Part shown: one piece after another, positions 18,149 to 27,900 of the stretch
Numbering within the stretch: the first letter of the stretch is position 1
Layout: each line of letters begins with the position of its first letter
From: Cohnella cholangitidis
GTDB taxonomy: Bacteria; Bacillota; Bacilli; Paenibacillales; Paenibacillaceae
Direction of reading: 5' to 3'
DNA length: 64,000 bases
NCBI RefSeq assembly: GCF_014107495.1
Contig: NZ_CP041969.1
Location: forward strand, 496,001 to 560,000
Notes under the pieces: model-generated
The model's input: the letters and a program-made list of their open reading frames with translations, nothing else
What the model was told of the DNA's origin: nothing
The model's database searches: none
Translations under genes and position numbers: made by a program

Positions 18149-19387
18149 TTAGTCTTGGAATTTACGCATGATGATGGTGGCATTATGGCCGCCGAACCCG
18201 AAGGAGTTAGACAATGCCACTTGCACATCCGCTTCACGCGGCTTATTCGGTACGTAATCCAGATCAAGCTCGGGGTCTTGGTTATCCAGATTAGCCGTTG
18301 GAGGGATCATTCCGTTCTGCAACGTTAATCCGAGAATAACCGCTTCTACGCCGCCTGCCGCGCCGAGAAGATGCCCGGTCATCGATTTGGTTGAGCTAAC
18401 CGCAAGCTTATACGCATGATCCCCGAAAGTCTTCTTGATCGCGGTTGTTTCGGACTTGTCGCCGATCCCCGTCGAAGTTCCGTGCGCATTGACGTATTGG
18501 ACCGCTTCCGGCTCGATTCCGGCGTCTTTGATCGCCTTCTTCATGCAACGGGCCGCTCCGTCGGGATCAGGATCGGTCATATGATGGGCATCGCCGCTCA
18601 TGCCGTAGCCGATTACCTCGGCATAGATCCGAGCGCCTCTTTGCTGAGCATGTTCAAGCGATTCCAATATGAGTACGCCGGCGCCTTCGCCCATAACGAA
18701 CCCGTCGCGATCCACGTCGAATGGACGGCTTGCTTTCTCAGGCTCGTCGTTGCGAGTGCTCATCGCTCTCATCGCGCAGAATCCTGCCATGCCGATCGGA
18801 CGAATCGTCGCTTCCGCGCCGCCGCAGATCATAACGTCGGCATCTCCGCGTTGGATCATTTTGAAGCTGTCGCCAATGGAATGCGTACCCGTAGCGCAAG
18901 CCGATACGGCCGCGGAGTTCGGACCTTTAGCGCCAGTGCTCATAGATACTTGGCCGCTGGCCATATTGGCGATCATCATCGGAATGAAGAACGGGCTCAC
19001 GCGGCGCGGTCCCTTCTCCATCAACAACGTATGCTGATCTTCCCACGTACCCAAACCGCCGATGCCCGAGCCAACGACGACGCCTACCCGCTCGGCATCC
19101 GCGTTCTCGCCAATGACGAGCTTCGCGTCTTCAAGAGCCAGCTTGCTAGCCACGACTCCGAATTGAACGAAGCGGTCCATTTTGCGGGATTCCTTCTTGT
19201 CAATATATAAGCTAGGATCGAAATCCTTAATCTCCGCTGCGATCTTGGTTGTATATTCCGTTGTATCAAAAGCTTCTATAAGGCTGATGCCTGATTTGCC
19301 GTTCAGTAGATTGTTCCAGAACGTAGGCAGATCGGAGCCTAGGGACGTTACTACTCCCATGCCTGTAACAACAACACGCTGTGTCAA
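18149..19387 (-). CDS. fabF: 3-oxoacyl-ACP synthase II FabF
   Basis: Elongating condensing enzyme of type II fatty-acid synthesis. 412 residues. The active-site Cys lies in [15 protein letters not shown]. The two catalytic His are in [16 protein letters not shown] and [15 protein letters not shown], and the Gly-rich end is [15 protein letters not shown]. It follows acpP in the order fapR-plsX-fabH-fabD-fabG-acpP-fabF. Confidence 0.98.
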   Translation of the reverse strand: MTQRVVVTGMGVVTSLGSDLPTFWNNLLNGKSGISLIEAFDTTEYTTKIAAEIKDFDPSLYIDKKESRKMDRFVQFGVVASKLALEDAKLVIGENADAERVGVVVGSGIGGLGTWEDQHTLLMEKGPRRVSPFFIPMMIANMASGQVSMSTGAKGPNSAAVSACATGTHSIGDSFKMIQRGDADVMICGGAEATIRPIGMAGFCAMRAMSTRNDEPEKASRPFDVDRDGFVMGEGAGVLILESLEHAQQRGARIYAEVIGYGMSGDAHHMTDPDPDGAARCMKKAIKDAGIEPEAVQYVNAHGTSTGIGDKSETTAIKKTFGDHAYKLAVSSTKSMTGHLLGAAGGVEAVILGLTLQNGMIPPTANLDNQDPELDLDYVPNKPREADVQVALSNSFGFGGHNATIIMRKFQD

Positions 19388-19488
19388 AACCCATTCACCT
19401 CTTCAGCTGATTCAGTACACGCTCCCGAGTGTGAAGCGGCGCTTAAATGTGCAGAAGTCCCGTCGCGATAACGGGACCCGGTCGATCA

Positions 19489-19722
19489 TTACGCATGAGA
19501 TTGTATGTATTTAACGACTTCTCCCACCGTTGTGATCTTCTCTGCATCCTCGTCTGAAATCTCCAAGTCGAATTCGTCTTCGAGTTCCATAACGAGTTCT
19601 ACCACATCGAGAGAGTCAGCGCCTAAGTCGTCTTTGAAGGATGCTTCGGCTGTTACCTCTGCCTCTTCAACACCTAGGCGTTCGATAACGATGCGTTTTA
19701 CACGTTCTTGTACATCGGACAT
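19489..19722 (-). CDS. acpP: Acyl carrier protein
   Basis: 77 acidic residues from the ATG at 19722 (GGGAGGTG 8 bases upstream). The Ser that carries phosphopantetheine is in [19 protein letters not shown]. It shuttles acyl chains among the Fab enzymes encoded on both sides and donates to PlsX. Confidence 0.98.
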   Translation of the reverse strand: MSDVQERVKRIVIERLGVEEAEVTAEASFKDDLGADSLDVVELVMELEDEFDLEISDEDAEKITTVGEVVKYIQSHA

Positions 19723-19803
19723 CCGGTTCACCTCCCTTAACGTATTATACGTGAATCATGGACAAAAAGCCATAGATGCCTTGCACGGGGAACCTTACAT
19801 TTC

Positions 19804-20555
19804 CTACATATACATTCCGCCGTCTACATGAATCGTTTGACCGGTCATGTAGGATGCCGCATCTGAAGCTAGGTAAACGACGGCGACGCGATGTCCTCGG
19901 GACGGCCCATTTTGCCGAGCGGAATTTCGCCGAGCATTTTCTCTCTGATGTCTGCGGGAATTTTATCGGTCATGTCCGATTCGATGAAACCCGGCGCTAT
20001 CGCGTTGACGGTAATGTTGCGGGAAGCCAATTCCTTGGCCACCGTCTTCGTCATTCCGATCACGCCCGCTTTCGCCGCGACATAGTTGGCTTGACCAGCG
20101 TTGCCGAGTACGCCGACCACGGACGAAATATTAATAATACGCCCGGCGCGTTGCTTCATCATCGGACGGGTCACGGCTTTAATGCCGTTGAACACGCCCT
20201 TCAGATTCGTCTCGATGACCTCGTCGAATTCCGATTCCTTCATACGCATAATCAGGTTATCCCTGGTGATGCCCGCATTATTCACGAGAATGTCCAATTT
20301 TCCGAAAGTTTCCAGAGCCTTGGCGACCATCTCTTCGAACTCCGCCGCTTTGCCGACATTAGCCTTGATCATGATCGCCTTGCGTCCGAGCGCTTCCACC
20401 GCTTTGACGGTTTCTTCCGCCGCGGCTTCGTTGCCCGAATAGTTAATCGCTACGTCCGCGCCCGCGCCGGCAAGCGCAATCGCGATCGCTCTGCCGATTC
20501 CCCGGGACGCTCCCGTCACCAAGGCGCTTTTGCCGTTCAAATCCCACATCGCCAT
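19804..20555 (-). pseudogene. fabG: 3-oxoacyl-ACP reductase FabG, apparent 1-base frameshift near the 3' end
   Basis: NADPH-dependent ketoreductase of fatty-acid elongation. The first frame is full-quality: [12 protein letters not shown] (cofactor loop), NNAG, the catalytic Ser in [14 protein letters not shown] and YVAAKAG (Tyr/Lys). It then ends early after [12 protein letters not shown] (19869). Shifting frame at about 19882-19884 restores [25 protein letters not shown] with a stop at 19804, the standard family end. One missing C (GGC for GGCC) explains this. As fabG is normally essential and no second copy is visible here, a base-calling error is likelier than a true pseudogene. Confidence 0.8.
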
Positions 20556-20593
20556 TCTCGATCACCCTCCCGTACATTGTCGCTGTTTCAGCT

Positions 20594-21520
20594 TCATTGC
20601 GCAACTGCCGTTGCCGATTCCGCGCTGTTGATGGAGATTACCTGTACCGACTTGTCGATTTTCTTGATCAAGCCGGCGAGCACCGTTCCGGAACCGATTT
20701 CAACGAACGTATCGACGCCTTCACTGATCAGATACTTAATCGTATCTTCCCATTGTACGGGGGATACGACTTGCTTCACAAGCAACTCGCGAAGCTCCTG
20801 GCCCGATGTAACAGGTTTGGCGTGAACGTTCGCAACGACGGGCACTTGCGCGTCATTGAAGTCCGTACTCGCCAGCTTTGCGGATAAATTGTTCGCGGCA
20901 GGCTGCATAAGCGAGGAGTGGAAAGGACCGCTAACGTCTAACGGAATTACCCGCTTCGCTCCAGCTTCTTTCCCCCGCTCGGCGACTGCCGCGACTCCAT
21001 CCGCCGAACCGGAAACGACGATCTGCCCCGGACAGTTCACGTTCGCTAGTTCAACGATTGATCCCGAGGCGGCAATGTCCGCGCATAAGGTTTGCAAAGC
21101 ATCGCGTTCCGCTCCCAACACCGCCGCCATCGCACCTTGGCCGCTAGGAACCGCTTGTTCCATAAACTGGCCGCGAGCCCTGACTAGCCGTACTGCATCA
21201 TCGAAAGCCAATGCGCCGGCCGCCACTAATGCGCTATACTCGCCAAGCGAATGTCCCGCGACATAATCCGGTTTCACGCCGTGCGCTTTGTACGCCTCCA
21301 GCAATGCGATGCTGGTCGCAAGCAATGCCGGTTGCGTGTTAGCCGTCTGACGAAGTTCGTCGTCCGGCCCTTCGAACGCCAGCTTCGAGATCGAAAACCC
21401 GAGCGCGGCGTCCGCTTGATCGAAAATAGCGCGAGCAGCCGCGTGGCTCTCGTAAACATCCTTACCCATCCCTACCGCTTGCGCGCCTTGGCCGGGAAAT
21501 ACGAATGCGATTTTACCCAA
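20594..21520 (-). CDS. fabD: Malonyl-CoA:ACP transacylase FabD
   Basis: Loads malonyl units onto ACP. 308 residues. The active-site Ser is in VAGHSLGEYSALVAAG, preceded by FVFPGQGAQAVGMG; the His is in DVSGPFHSSLMQPA. The start is TTG at 21520, supported by GGAGG 7 bases before it. It lies between fabH and fabG. Confidence 0.98.
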   Translation of the reverse strand: MGKIAFVFPGQGAQAVGMGKDVYESHAAARAIFDQADAALGFSISKLAFEGPDDELRQTANTQPALLATSIALLEAYKAHGVKPDYVAGHSLGEYSALVAAGALAFDDAVRLVRARGQFMEQAVPSGQGAMAAVLGAERDALQTLCADIAASGSIVELANVNCPGQIVVSGSADGVAAVAERGKEAGAKRVIPLDVSGPFHSSLMQPAANNLSAKLASTDFNDAQVPVVANVHAKPVTSGQELRELLVKQVVSPVQWEDTIKYLISEGVDTFVEIGSGTVLAGLIKKIDKSVQVISINSAESATAVAQ

Positions 21521-21565
21521 AGTAATTCCTCCTCTTCACATGAGGCAACGACGAATTGCCGTCGC

Positions 21566-22552
21566 TTACCAGATCAAGACGGATGCTCCCCATGTAAGTC
21601 CGCCGCCGAATCCGACGAGAACCAAGCAGTCCCCTTCTTTAACTCGTCCTTGCTCGACCGCTTCCGCCAATGCCAAAGGTATCGATGCCGCCGACACGTT
21701 GCCGTATCGATCCAGATTGATCATGGCCTTGTCTTCTGACAAATCCAATCTTTCGAGCGCGGATTGAATAATGCGGATATTCGCTTGATGAGGAATAAGA
21801 AGATCAATGTCCGCTTTCTCGTAACCCGCGCTGCTCAACGCTTCCTCCGCGGCGCTTCCCATAACGCGGACGGCGAACTTGAACACGTCGCGTCCGTTCA
21901 TTTCGATATAATGGCGACGATCCGTAACGGATTGTTCGGAGGAAGGCAGACGAGAGCCGCCGCCGCAAATCCGCAACAACTCGCCGCCCGCTCCGTCGGC
22001 GCCAAGCTTGAAGGACTTAAAGCCCCGCGATTCCGGCACTTGACCTAGAACAACCGCGCCCGCGCCATCGCCGAACAGAATAGCCGTGTTGCGATCCTCA
22101 TAATCCGTAATTCTCGATAAGCATTCGGCGCCTACTACGAGAACGTGGCGATACAGACCCGTCGCGATTAAGCTGCTTGCATTCGCTAAACCGTATATAA
22201 ATCCGGAGCAAGCGGCGGACAAATCGAAAGCGGCCGCTTTTTTCGCCCCGAGCTTTTCTTGTAACAAACAAGCCGTGGAAGGAAAAAACATATCCGGAGT
22301 AATGGTTGCCACGACGATCAGATCGAGTTCATCGGCCGTAATTCCGGCAGCTTGCAGCGCTTTAACGGATGCTTCATAAGCAAGATCCGAGGTCGCCTGC
22401 TCCGGAGCCGCGATCCTGCGTTCCCGAATTCCCGTGCGCGTCACGATCCATTCATCGTTCGTTTCCACCATCTGCTCTAAATCCTGATTCGTTAATCGGC
22501 GTTCCGGAACGTATTTACCCGTACCCAGAATGCCGACGGAAACTCCATTCAT
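21566..22552 (-). CDS. fabH: 3-oxoacyl-ACP synthase III FabH
   Basis: Initiates fatty-acid synthesis by condensing acyl-CoA with malonyl-ACP; Firmicute enzymes prefer branched primers. 328 residues. The Cys is in DLSAACSGFIYGL, the His in LIPHQANIRI and the Asn in YGNVSAASIP, a complete triad. It starts 10 bases after the plsX stop. Confidence 0.98.
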   Translation of the reverse strand: MNGVSVGILGTGKYVPERRLTNQDLEQMVETNDEWIVTRTGIRERRIAAPEQATSDLAYEASVKALQAAGITADELDLIVVATITPDMFFPSTACLLQEKLGAKKAAAFDLSAACSGFIYGLANASSLIATGLYRHVLVVGAECLSRITDYEDRNTAILFGDGAGAVVLGQVPESRGFKSFKLGADGAGGELLRICGGGSRLPSSEQSVTDRRHYIEMNGRDVFKFAVRVMGSAAEEALSSAGYEKADIDLLIPHQANIRIIQSALERLDLSEDKAMINLDRYGNVSAASIPLALAEAVEQGRVKEGDCLVLVGFGGGLTWGASVLIW

Positions 22553-22561
22553 ATGTCTCTC

Positions 22562-23551
22562 TCACTTTCCGCTGATTTCATCGGCCAACGCCGCGATAAG
22601 TCCATTGCCGATTGCCGTCCTCGTTTGCCTGATTGCCGTCTTCATTGCCTTCGCGTCCGAAGAACCGTGTCCTTTGACGACCAATCCATTCACGCCGAGC
22701 AACGGAGCACCGTTATATTCGTTATAATCCATACGATCTCTGACTCTACGGAAACTCGGCTTAAGAACAGCTGCCGCCAACTTGGCCGTTAAGGTCGAAG
22801 TCAGCTCTTCGCGCAATAGCGTAAAGATCGTGGAAGCCGCGCCCTCCAATGATTTCAGCATGATATTCCCGGAGAATCCATCGCAAACGATAATATCGCA
22901 TTTGCCGGCCAATACGTCCCGGGCTTCGATATTGCCGATAAAGTTGATCGGCGCTTCCTCAAGCAATCCGAAGGCGATTTTGGTTAATTCATTGCCTTTG
23001 GCCGCTTCCGTTCCGACATTGAGCAAACCTACCCGCGGCTTCGCGATTCCATGAACTTTGCTCCGATATATGCTGCCCATAATCGCATATTGCAATAGGT
23101 GCTCAGGCTTCGCATCCATATTCGCGCCCATATCGAGCGCAAGCACGCCGACGTTGTCCAACGTCGGGAAGATCGCCGCCAAGCCGGGACGCTCGATTCC
23201 CTTGAGCCGCCCTACCACGAGCAAACCAACCGTCATTAAAGCTCCCGTGTTGCCGGCGGAAATCATCGCGTCCGCTAACCCTTCCTTAACCATCCGTCCC
23301 GCGACGACCATGGAAGAGTTCGTTTTGCGGCGAACGGCTTTGACGGGTTCATCGTCGCTCTCGATGATTTCCAGCGCGGATTCGACGGATATGTTCGGAG
23401 GCGCTCCTTTACCTAACAACGGTTGAAGCACTTCCGGGTTACCGACCAGAATCAAATGCGTATCCGGCCATTCGGCAGCTGCAGACAAAGCGCTTTCGAC
23501 TTGAGCATGCGGCGCGTGGTCGCCGCCCATTGCATCAATAGCAATCCGCAT
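22562..23551 (-). CDS. plsX: Phosphate acyltransferase PlsX
   Basis: Makes acyl-phosphate from acyl-ACP for the first step of phospholipid synthesis, with PlsY. 329 residues. The start MRIAIDAMGGDHAP and the inner motifs ISAGNTGALMTVGL and VCDGFSGNIMLKSLEG are typical. It is a peripheral membrane enzyme. Directly follows fapR, whose regulon includes it in Bacillus. Confidence 0.97.
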   Translation of the reverse strand: MRIAIDAMGGDHAPHAQVESALSAAAEWPDTHLILVGNPEVLQPLLGKGAPPNISVESALEIIESDDEPVKAVRRKTNSSMVVAGRMVKEGLADAMISAGNTGALMTVGLLVVGRLKGIERPGLAAIFPTLDNVGVLALDMGANMDAKPEHLLQYAIMGSIYRSKVHGIAKPRVGLLNVGTEAAKGNELTKIAFGLLEEAPINFIGNIEARDVLAGKCDIIVCDGFSGNIMLKSLEGAASTIFTLLREELTSTLTAKLAAAVLKPSFRRVRDRMDYNEYNGAPLLGVNGLVVKGHGSSDAKAMKTAIRQTRTAIGNGLIAALADEISGK

Positions 23552-23580
23552 GAGCTACACTCCTTTATGAGGCTGCAAAT

Positions 23581-24156
23581 TTAAGTTTTCGATTCCCCGC
23601 CGGATCTATAAATGATAAAGTTCCCTTGAAAAACCATTTCCTCGCCAACATATGTAAACACTTCGACCTTAGCTTTCCCTTTTTGCTCGCCGCTTGCCCT
23701 TACGTAGGCTTTGGCAATGCATTTCTCCCCAAGCCGGGCAGGACGAATAAAACGGATATCCGCGGATGCAGTCAACGCGATCTCGTCGTTAATGATCGCG
23801 ACCGCTAGCGAGTTCGCCTGAGCGAACACGTGGTGGCCGCGGGCAATGCCTGAACGGGAGAACACATGCTCCTCGCTTATCTCGAACAAGGAAATCCCGC
23901 TTTTGTCCAACTGCAAGTCGACGATGTCTCCGATCACCTCATGAAGAGGCAAAGACCGAACGGAATCGTACGACCGCTCCGCCATCAGCTTCAGTCTTTC
24001 CCTCAGCTCCGGAATGGCAAGCTCCAAGCGATCCAATCGGACGGTCTGGATGCTGACTTTCAGCAGACGAGTGAGTTCCCGGTCGGTGAGAAACGGATTT
24101 TCGTCCAATAGCTTGCTAAGCTGTTGATGACGCTGACGTTTAGGTAGCCGTTCCAT
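23581..24156 (-). CDS. fapR: Fatty-acid synthesis repressor FapR
   Basis: Malonyl-CoA-sensing repressor of fatty-acid and phospholipid genes. The N-terminal helix-turn-helix (NPFLTDRELTRLLKVSIQTVR) is followed by a hotdog-fold effector domain (VFAQANSLAVAIINDEIALTASADIRF). About 191 residues from ATG 24156; a GTG at 24165 is an alternative start and the site is not decisive. It heads the plsX-fabHDG-acpP-fabF run. A palindrome like its own operator lies upstream, suggesting autoregulation. Confidence 0.95.
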   Translation of the reverse strand: MERLPKRQRHQQLSKLLDENPFLTDRELTRLLKVSIQTVRLDRLELAIPELRERLKLMAERSYDSVRSLPLHEVIGDIVDLQLDKSGISLFEISEEHVFSRSGIARGHHVFAQANSLAVAIINDEIALTASADIRFIRPARLGEKCIAKAYVRASGEQKGKAKVEVFTYVGEEMVFQGNFIIYRSGGESKT

Positions 24157-24224
24157 GCTCACCACCGCTTTCTGTAGAAAGGTAGTTCAAAAATCGACTT
24201 TTTTGAACGCATCTATGAATAACC

Positions 24225-24246
24225 TTTAATACCAGGTGCCAAAATT
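24225..24246 (-). promoter_or_regulatory. Probable FapR operator
   Basis: Palindrome read on the minus strand as TTTTGGCACCTGGTATTAAA, close to the known FapR site pattern TTAGTACCTGATACTAA. It overlaps a possible -35 (TTGGCA) about 70-90 bases upstream of fapR. Assigned by resemblance, not tested. Confidence 0.5.
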
Positions 24247-24352
24247 AGCGTAAAGAAAAACGCGCCGGCATGCACCGAACGCAAGTAACGCCACTTCACC
24301 CGCAGTGCGGTCGAATGCGCTTCCCCGTCGTGAAACCAGACGCGTCTAAGCT

Positions 24353-24526
24353 TTATTGCTTGATGATTTCGCGTGATTTGTACGTACCGCAAACTTTACA
24401 TACGCGGTGCGAAATTTTCAATTCTCCACATTGCTCGCATTTCACCATACCAGGAACTACCAACTTAAAGTGCGTCCGGCGTTTGTGTTTGCGGGCTTTC
24501 GATGTCTTCGCAAAAGGGACTGCCAT
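24353..24526 (-). CDS. rpmF: Ribosomal protein L32
   Basis: 57 residues from ATG 24526 (AAGGAGGTG upstream). Begins [17 protein letters not shown] and carries a zinc-binding pair CEQCGE and CKVCG, so it is the Cys-containing (C+) form. It follows yceD, the standard pairing across bacteria. Confidence 0.97.
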   Translation of the reverse strand: MAVPFAKTSKARKHKRRTHFKLVVPGMVKCEQCGELKISHRVCKVCGTYKSREIIKQ

Positions 24527-24578
24527 TGCTGCCACCTCCTTATCAGGTCCGAATAATGCCGCGGCTTGGAGCCGGGCC

Positions 24579-25097
24579 CTATTCTTTCTGAGATTTAAAC
24601 CAATCCTGAAGCGCAGCCATACGGGGATCGATCTTCTCCGTATTGCAACCGCACGATTGTTCGTTCAGGTTCATCCCGCATTCCGGGCACAGCCCTTTGC
24701 AATCTTCCTTGCAAAGCGGTGCATACGGCAGCTGGACAACGAGTTCTTCCGCCAAATAAGGAGAAAGATCGATCCGCTCTTCCGTTACCGGTACGGCTTC
24801 ATCATCTTCACTCAGTTCGGCTTCTCCGTCCTCGACGATACGAAATTGTTCCTCGAAAGGAACGTTAACGGTTTCGTCGAATTTGTCCAAGCAGCGCGAG
24901 CACTGCATGCGGACGTCGCAGGAGAGTTGACCCGACACCAGAATCCGATCGTCGGAAGCTTGCGCAACCAGATCGTATTTCATCGGCGCGAGCGGATTAT
25001 ATTCCGAATTGCTCCGGAATAAATCCTTCAAGTCGAGAGTTCCCTGTAGCTCAATCGGCTGCTGCCGAGCGACAAGTTCTTGTACTTTTAGCAACAA
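24579..25097 (-). CDS. yceD: YceD/DUF177 family protein
   Basis: 172 residues if started at the TTG at 25097 (GGAGTG 6 bases upstream). The family is linked to 23S rRNA accumulation and always neighbours rpmF. The Cys motif [14 protein letters not shown] is visible in the middle. A C-terminal Cys cluster [19 protein letters not shown], then CGC, suggests metal binding. A strong SigA promoter lies just upstream, making this the first gene of the rpmF-fapR-fab transcript, or at least of yceD-rpmF. Confidence 0.92.
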   Translation of the reverse strand: MLLKVQELVARQQPIELQGTLDLKDLFRSNSEYNPLAPMKYDLVAQASDDRILVSGQLSCDVRMQCSRCLDKFDETVNVPFEEQFRIVEDGEAELSEDDEAVPVTEERIDLSPYLAEELVVQLPYAPLCKEDCKGLCPECGMNLNEQSCGCNTEKIDPRMAALQDWFKSQKE

Positions 25098-25124
25098 TGA
25101 TATCACTCCAAACAAACAAAAATT

Positions 25125-25154
25125 ATTATATCGAGTTTCGGCGTCCTTTGTCAA
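25125..25154 (-). promoter_or_regulatory. Strong SigA promoter for yceD-rpmF
   Basis: Minus-strand TTGACA, 18-base spacer, TATAAT; both boxes perfect. About 30 bases upstream of the yceD start codon. Confidence 0.85.
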
Positions 25155-25208
25155 CAATTACGGAGAGTTTTCGCCTAATCTTCTCTTGCGATCCCCCTAC
25201 ATGTTATA

Positions 25209-25237
25209 TTGTGGCAAAAGAAATAATCAAGTATAAC
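25209..25237 (+). promoter_or_regulatory. Promoter for tmcAL
   Basis: TTGTGG, 17-base spacer, TATAAC, ending 27 bases before the tmcAL start; divergent from the yceD promoter. Confidence 0.6.
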
Positions 25238-25263
25238 GGCTTAACCGCCTTAAGGAGACCGAC

Positions 25264-26499
25264 ATGTCAACGGTAGGTGTTATTGTAGAGTATAACCCAT
25301 TGCACAACGGACATCTCTATCATTTGCAGCAATCCAAGAAAATAACAGGCTCCGACAACGTCGTCGCGGTCATGAGCGGCCATTTCCTCCAGCGCGGCGA
25401 ACCCGCGATGGCCGACAAGTGGGCACGCGCGGAAATGGCGCTGCGGGCGGGGTGCGACCTCGTGCTGGAACTTCCCGTCGCTTATAGTTCTCAACCGGCC
25501 CAATGGTTTGCTTATGGTTCCGTCGGCTTATTGGACGCGACGGGAGTCGTCGACTCCCTCTGCTTCGGCAGCGAAAGCGGGGAACTGGATTCGTTGCAGC
25601 TTTTGGCCTCGTTGCTTGCGGATGAACCCGCGGAATTCGTTTCGCTCCTGAACGGTCGCCTTAAAGAGGGATTGCCTTACCCTTCCGCTTTTACCGCAGC
25701 CGCATCGGAATACCTGGAGCGCCGCGGCTTGGCCGAGCATGCTTACTCGTTGACTCAGCCCAATCATACGTTAGGGCTTCATTATTTAATGGCGCTGCGC
25801 AAGCTTAACAGCCCCATAACCCCGTATACTCTCCGTCGCGAGAAATCGGAATACGGGCAATCCGACATTACGGACATCCGAATCGCCAGCGCTACCGCGC
25901 TTCGCAAGCTATTGCTCGGCGAGACGGGATCTTTGGAGCAGTTAGCCGACTACGTGCCGGACTCCACTTTGGCTATATTGCGGCGAGAGATGGAAGCCGG
26001 AAGAGCCCCCATCCATTGGGAATGCTTTTCCAGGCCTCTATTCCATGAACTGTACCGCCAGAATGAGGCTGAGCTTTCCGCGTTCGCGGAAGTGACCGAA
26101 GGTCTTGAGCATCGCATTCGAAACGCGCTTGCGGAGTTACCCGATATAAGCGTGGCGACATTGCTTCAGGCATTAAAGACTAAGAGATATACGCATACGA
26201 AATTGCAGCGTACGTTGCTGCGCATCCTGCTCGGCCATCGCAAGGAACTCCTCTCCGCAGGCAAGCTCGCCACGGGAATAGAGTATATTCGGGTGCTCGG
26301 ATTTAATGATCGCGGACAACGATTGCTTCACGACATGAGAGTCAAGGCCAAAGTACCCGTCTTCGCCTCCGCGTCCAAGGGGGATTCACCCTATTTAGCC
26401 ATGGACGCCCGAGCCACCGCCGTCTACTCGTTAGCGTTCCGGAATCCCGCGCCATCCGCGGCCATGCGCGATTATACGAGTCCGCCCATTCGTCTCTGA
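25264..26499 (+). CDS. tmcAL: tRNA(Met) cytidine acetate ligase TmcAL (YlbM)
   Basis: Forms N4-acetylcytidine at the wobble base of elongator tRNA-Met using acetate and ATP. 411 residues. The nucleotidyltransferase HxGH-type motif is in VEYNPLHNGHLYHLQ, with VMSGHFLQRGEPA and the C-terminal IRVLGFNDRGQRLLHDMR. ATG start with TAAGGAG upstream. First of the few plus-strand core genes; ylbJ follows in the same direction. Confidence 0.95.
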   Translation: MSTVGVIVEYNPLHNGHLYHLQQSKKITGSDNVVAVMSGHFLQRGEPAMADKWARAEMALRAGCDLVLELPVAYSSQPAQWFAYGSVGLLDATGVVDSLCFGSESGELDSLQLLASLLADEPAEFVSLLNGRLKEGLPYPSAFTAAASEYLERRGLAEHAYSLTQPNHTLGLHYLMALRKLNSPITPYTLRREKSEYGQSDITDIRIASATALRKLLLGETGSLEQLADYVPDSTLAILRREMEAGRAPIHWECFSRPLFHELYRQNEAELSAFAEVTEGLEHRIRNALAELPDISVATLLQALKTKRYTHTKLQRTLLRILLGHRKELLSAGKLATGIEYIRVLGFNDRGQRLLHDMRVKAKVPVFASASKGDSPYLAMDARATAVYSLAFRNPAPSAAMRDYTSPPIRL

Positions 26500-26599
26500 T
26501 CGCATAAACCTGCTGGAGGTCGGACAAGAAGGTCTAACCCTCCATCGCTAGGCGTACATTGTATTGTACTGCGTGCGCGTGTTGGGGAGGCGTTGCGAA

Positions 26600-27828
26600 A
26601 TGGTCAAAGTAAAAAAGCGTAGAAGATCGGCCTTCCTCTCGCTCCTGCTGGGATCGGCATCTATGCTGCTCGTTGCCGGAATCGTTCATTCGCCGGGCGA
26701 AGCGTTCCGAGCTTCGCTGTCCGGATTGCAAATATGGTGGCAGAACGTGTTTCCCGGATTGCTCCCTCCATTAATGCTTACGGAGCTGTTAGCCGCATCC
26801 GGACTGTTGCACGGGATGGCTGCGTTAGCCGAGCCGCTGACCGCGGGTTATTCCGGTTGCCCGGGGCATCCGGATGGGCCATCGCTTTCGGTTGGTCGGC
26901 GGGCATCCCTTCGGGCGCTAAGGAAACCGCCCGACTCCGGGACAACGACATGATTCAGGACGGAGACGTCGATACCGTCCTGCTCGTTTCCCATTTGCCT
27001 AACCCTTTCCTCATCGTGCTCGTCATCGGCTGCGGTTTCCTGCAATCGCCCGAACTAGGATGGGCCATCGCTTTAAGCCTATGGTTATCCGCGATCGTAT
27101 CCGGATTCGTGTGGGCGAGAGTGGCAAAGCCGCGTAAACCGAACATACCGGGCATCCCCATCAACCACTCGCGCGCCCTTCTCAAGCGGGCATTAAGAGC
27201 CGCAGCGGATGCGCGTATCGACGACGCTCGCCCTCTGGGCAAGCAATTAGCGGATTCCGTAACGAATGCCGTATCGACGTTGATGACGGTCGGCGGTTTA
27301 ATGATGATGTGCGCCGTCGTTGTCCGGTTAATCCAGCTATTGCTCCCCGGCAACGATCTGTGGCTCGCCATTCCCGGCCTCTACGAAATGCACCTCGGCG
27401 CATACGAGAGCAGCCGTTCCGCCTTATTCGACTCGGCGCCTGCCCAAGCAGCCGCCCTCCTTGCCGCAGCGCTTGCTTGGAGCGGCTGGAGCGGCCTATT
27501 GCAGGCTCGGGCGGCCTTCGGTCTGGACAAACCGTTCCCATGGACGAGAGTTATCGCCAGCCGCCTTCTACATAGCGCTTTGGCGTTGCTTATCGCTTAT
27601 CCGATCGCGTTAGCCGCGCTCTCCCAACCAGCGGCCCATTGGCTTGCCGACATCTGGCCTTTACAGACGACGGCTATGGAAGCATGGGCCGCGGAAGGAT
27701 CGCTCGCAAGCGGGTGGGGACATCTGACCGTAAATCTAACGGTTGCGTTAGCTAGTTTCGGAGTGTTTCTATTGCTCGCATTGCTAGCGGCGCTCATACG
27801 GCCAAAGCCTCCGACGAAACGAGATTGA
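26600..27828 (+). pseudogene. ylbJ: YlbJ sporulation membrane protein, apparent 1-base frameshift
   Basis: Polytopic protein needed for spore cortex formation (SigE regulon in Bacillus). The first frame from ATG 26600 (GGGGAGG site) gives GIVHSPGEAFRASLSGLQIW and the conserved WWQNVFPGLLPPLMLTELL. It goes off family after AEPLTA at about 26851. The next frame continues GLFRLPGASGWAIAFGW and runs to 27828 with several further membrane segments. One extra C after ACC (26849-26851) would join them as AEPLTRGLFRLPG. Total about 409 residues, normal for YlbJ. Probably an assembly indel. Confidence 0.8.
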
Positions 27829-27850
27829 CGTTGCCCTGCCCAGCCGCAGT

Positions 27851-27893
27851 AAAGAAAAGAGCTCTTGCCCGTGACGGCAGGATCTCTTTTCTT
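27851..27893. terminator. Bidirectional terminator between ylbJ and the anti-sigma gene
   Basis: Arms AAGAAAAGAG / CTCTTTTCTT with inner GCC/GGC pairs. Convergent genes end on both sides. Confidence 0.8.
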
Positions 27894-27900
27894 CATGTTT

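Noticed and set aside
19776..20825. 349-codon plus-strand ORF
   Set aside because: Antisense of fabG and fabD; no recognisable domain.
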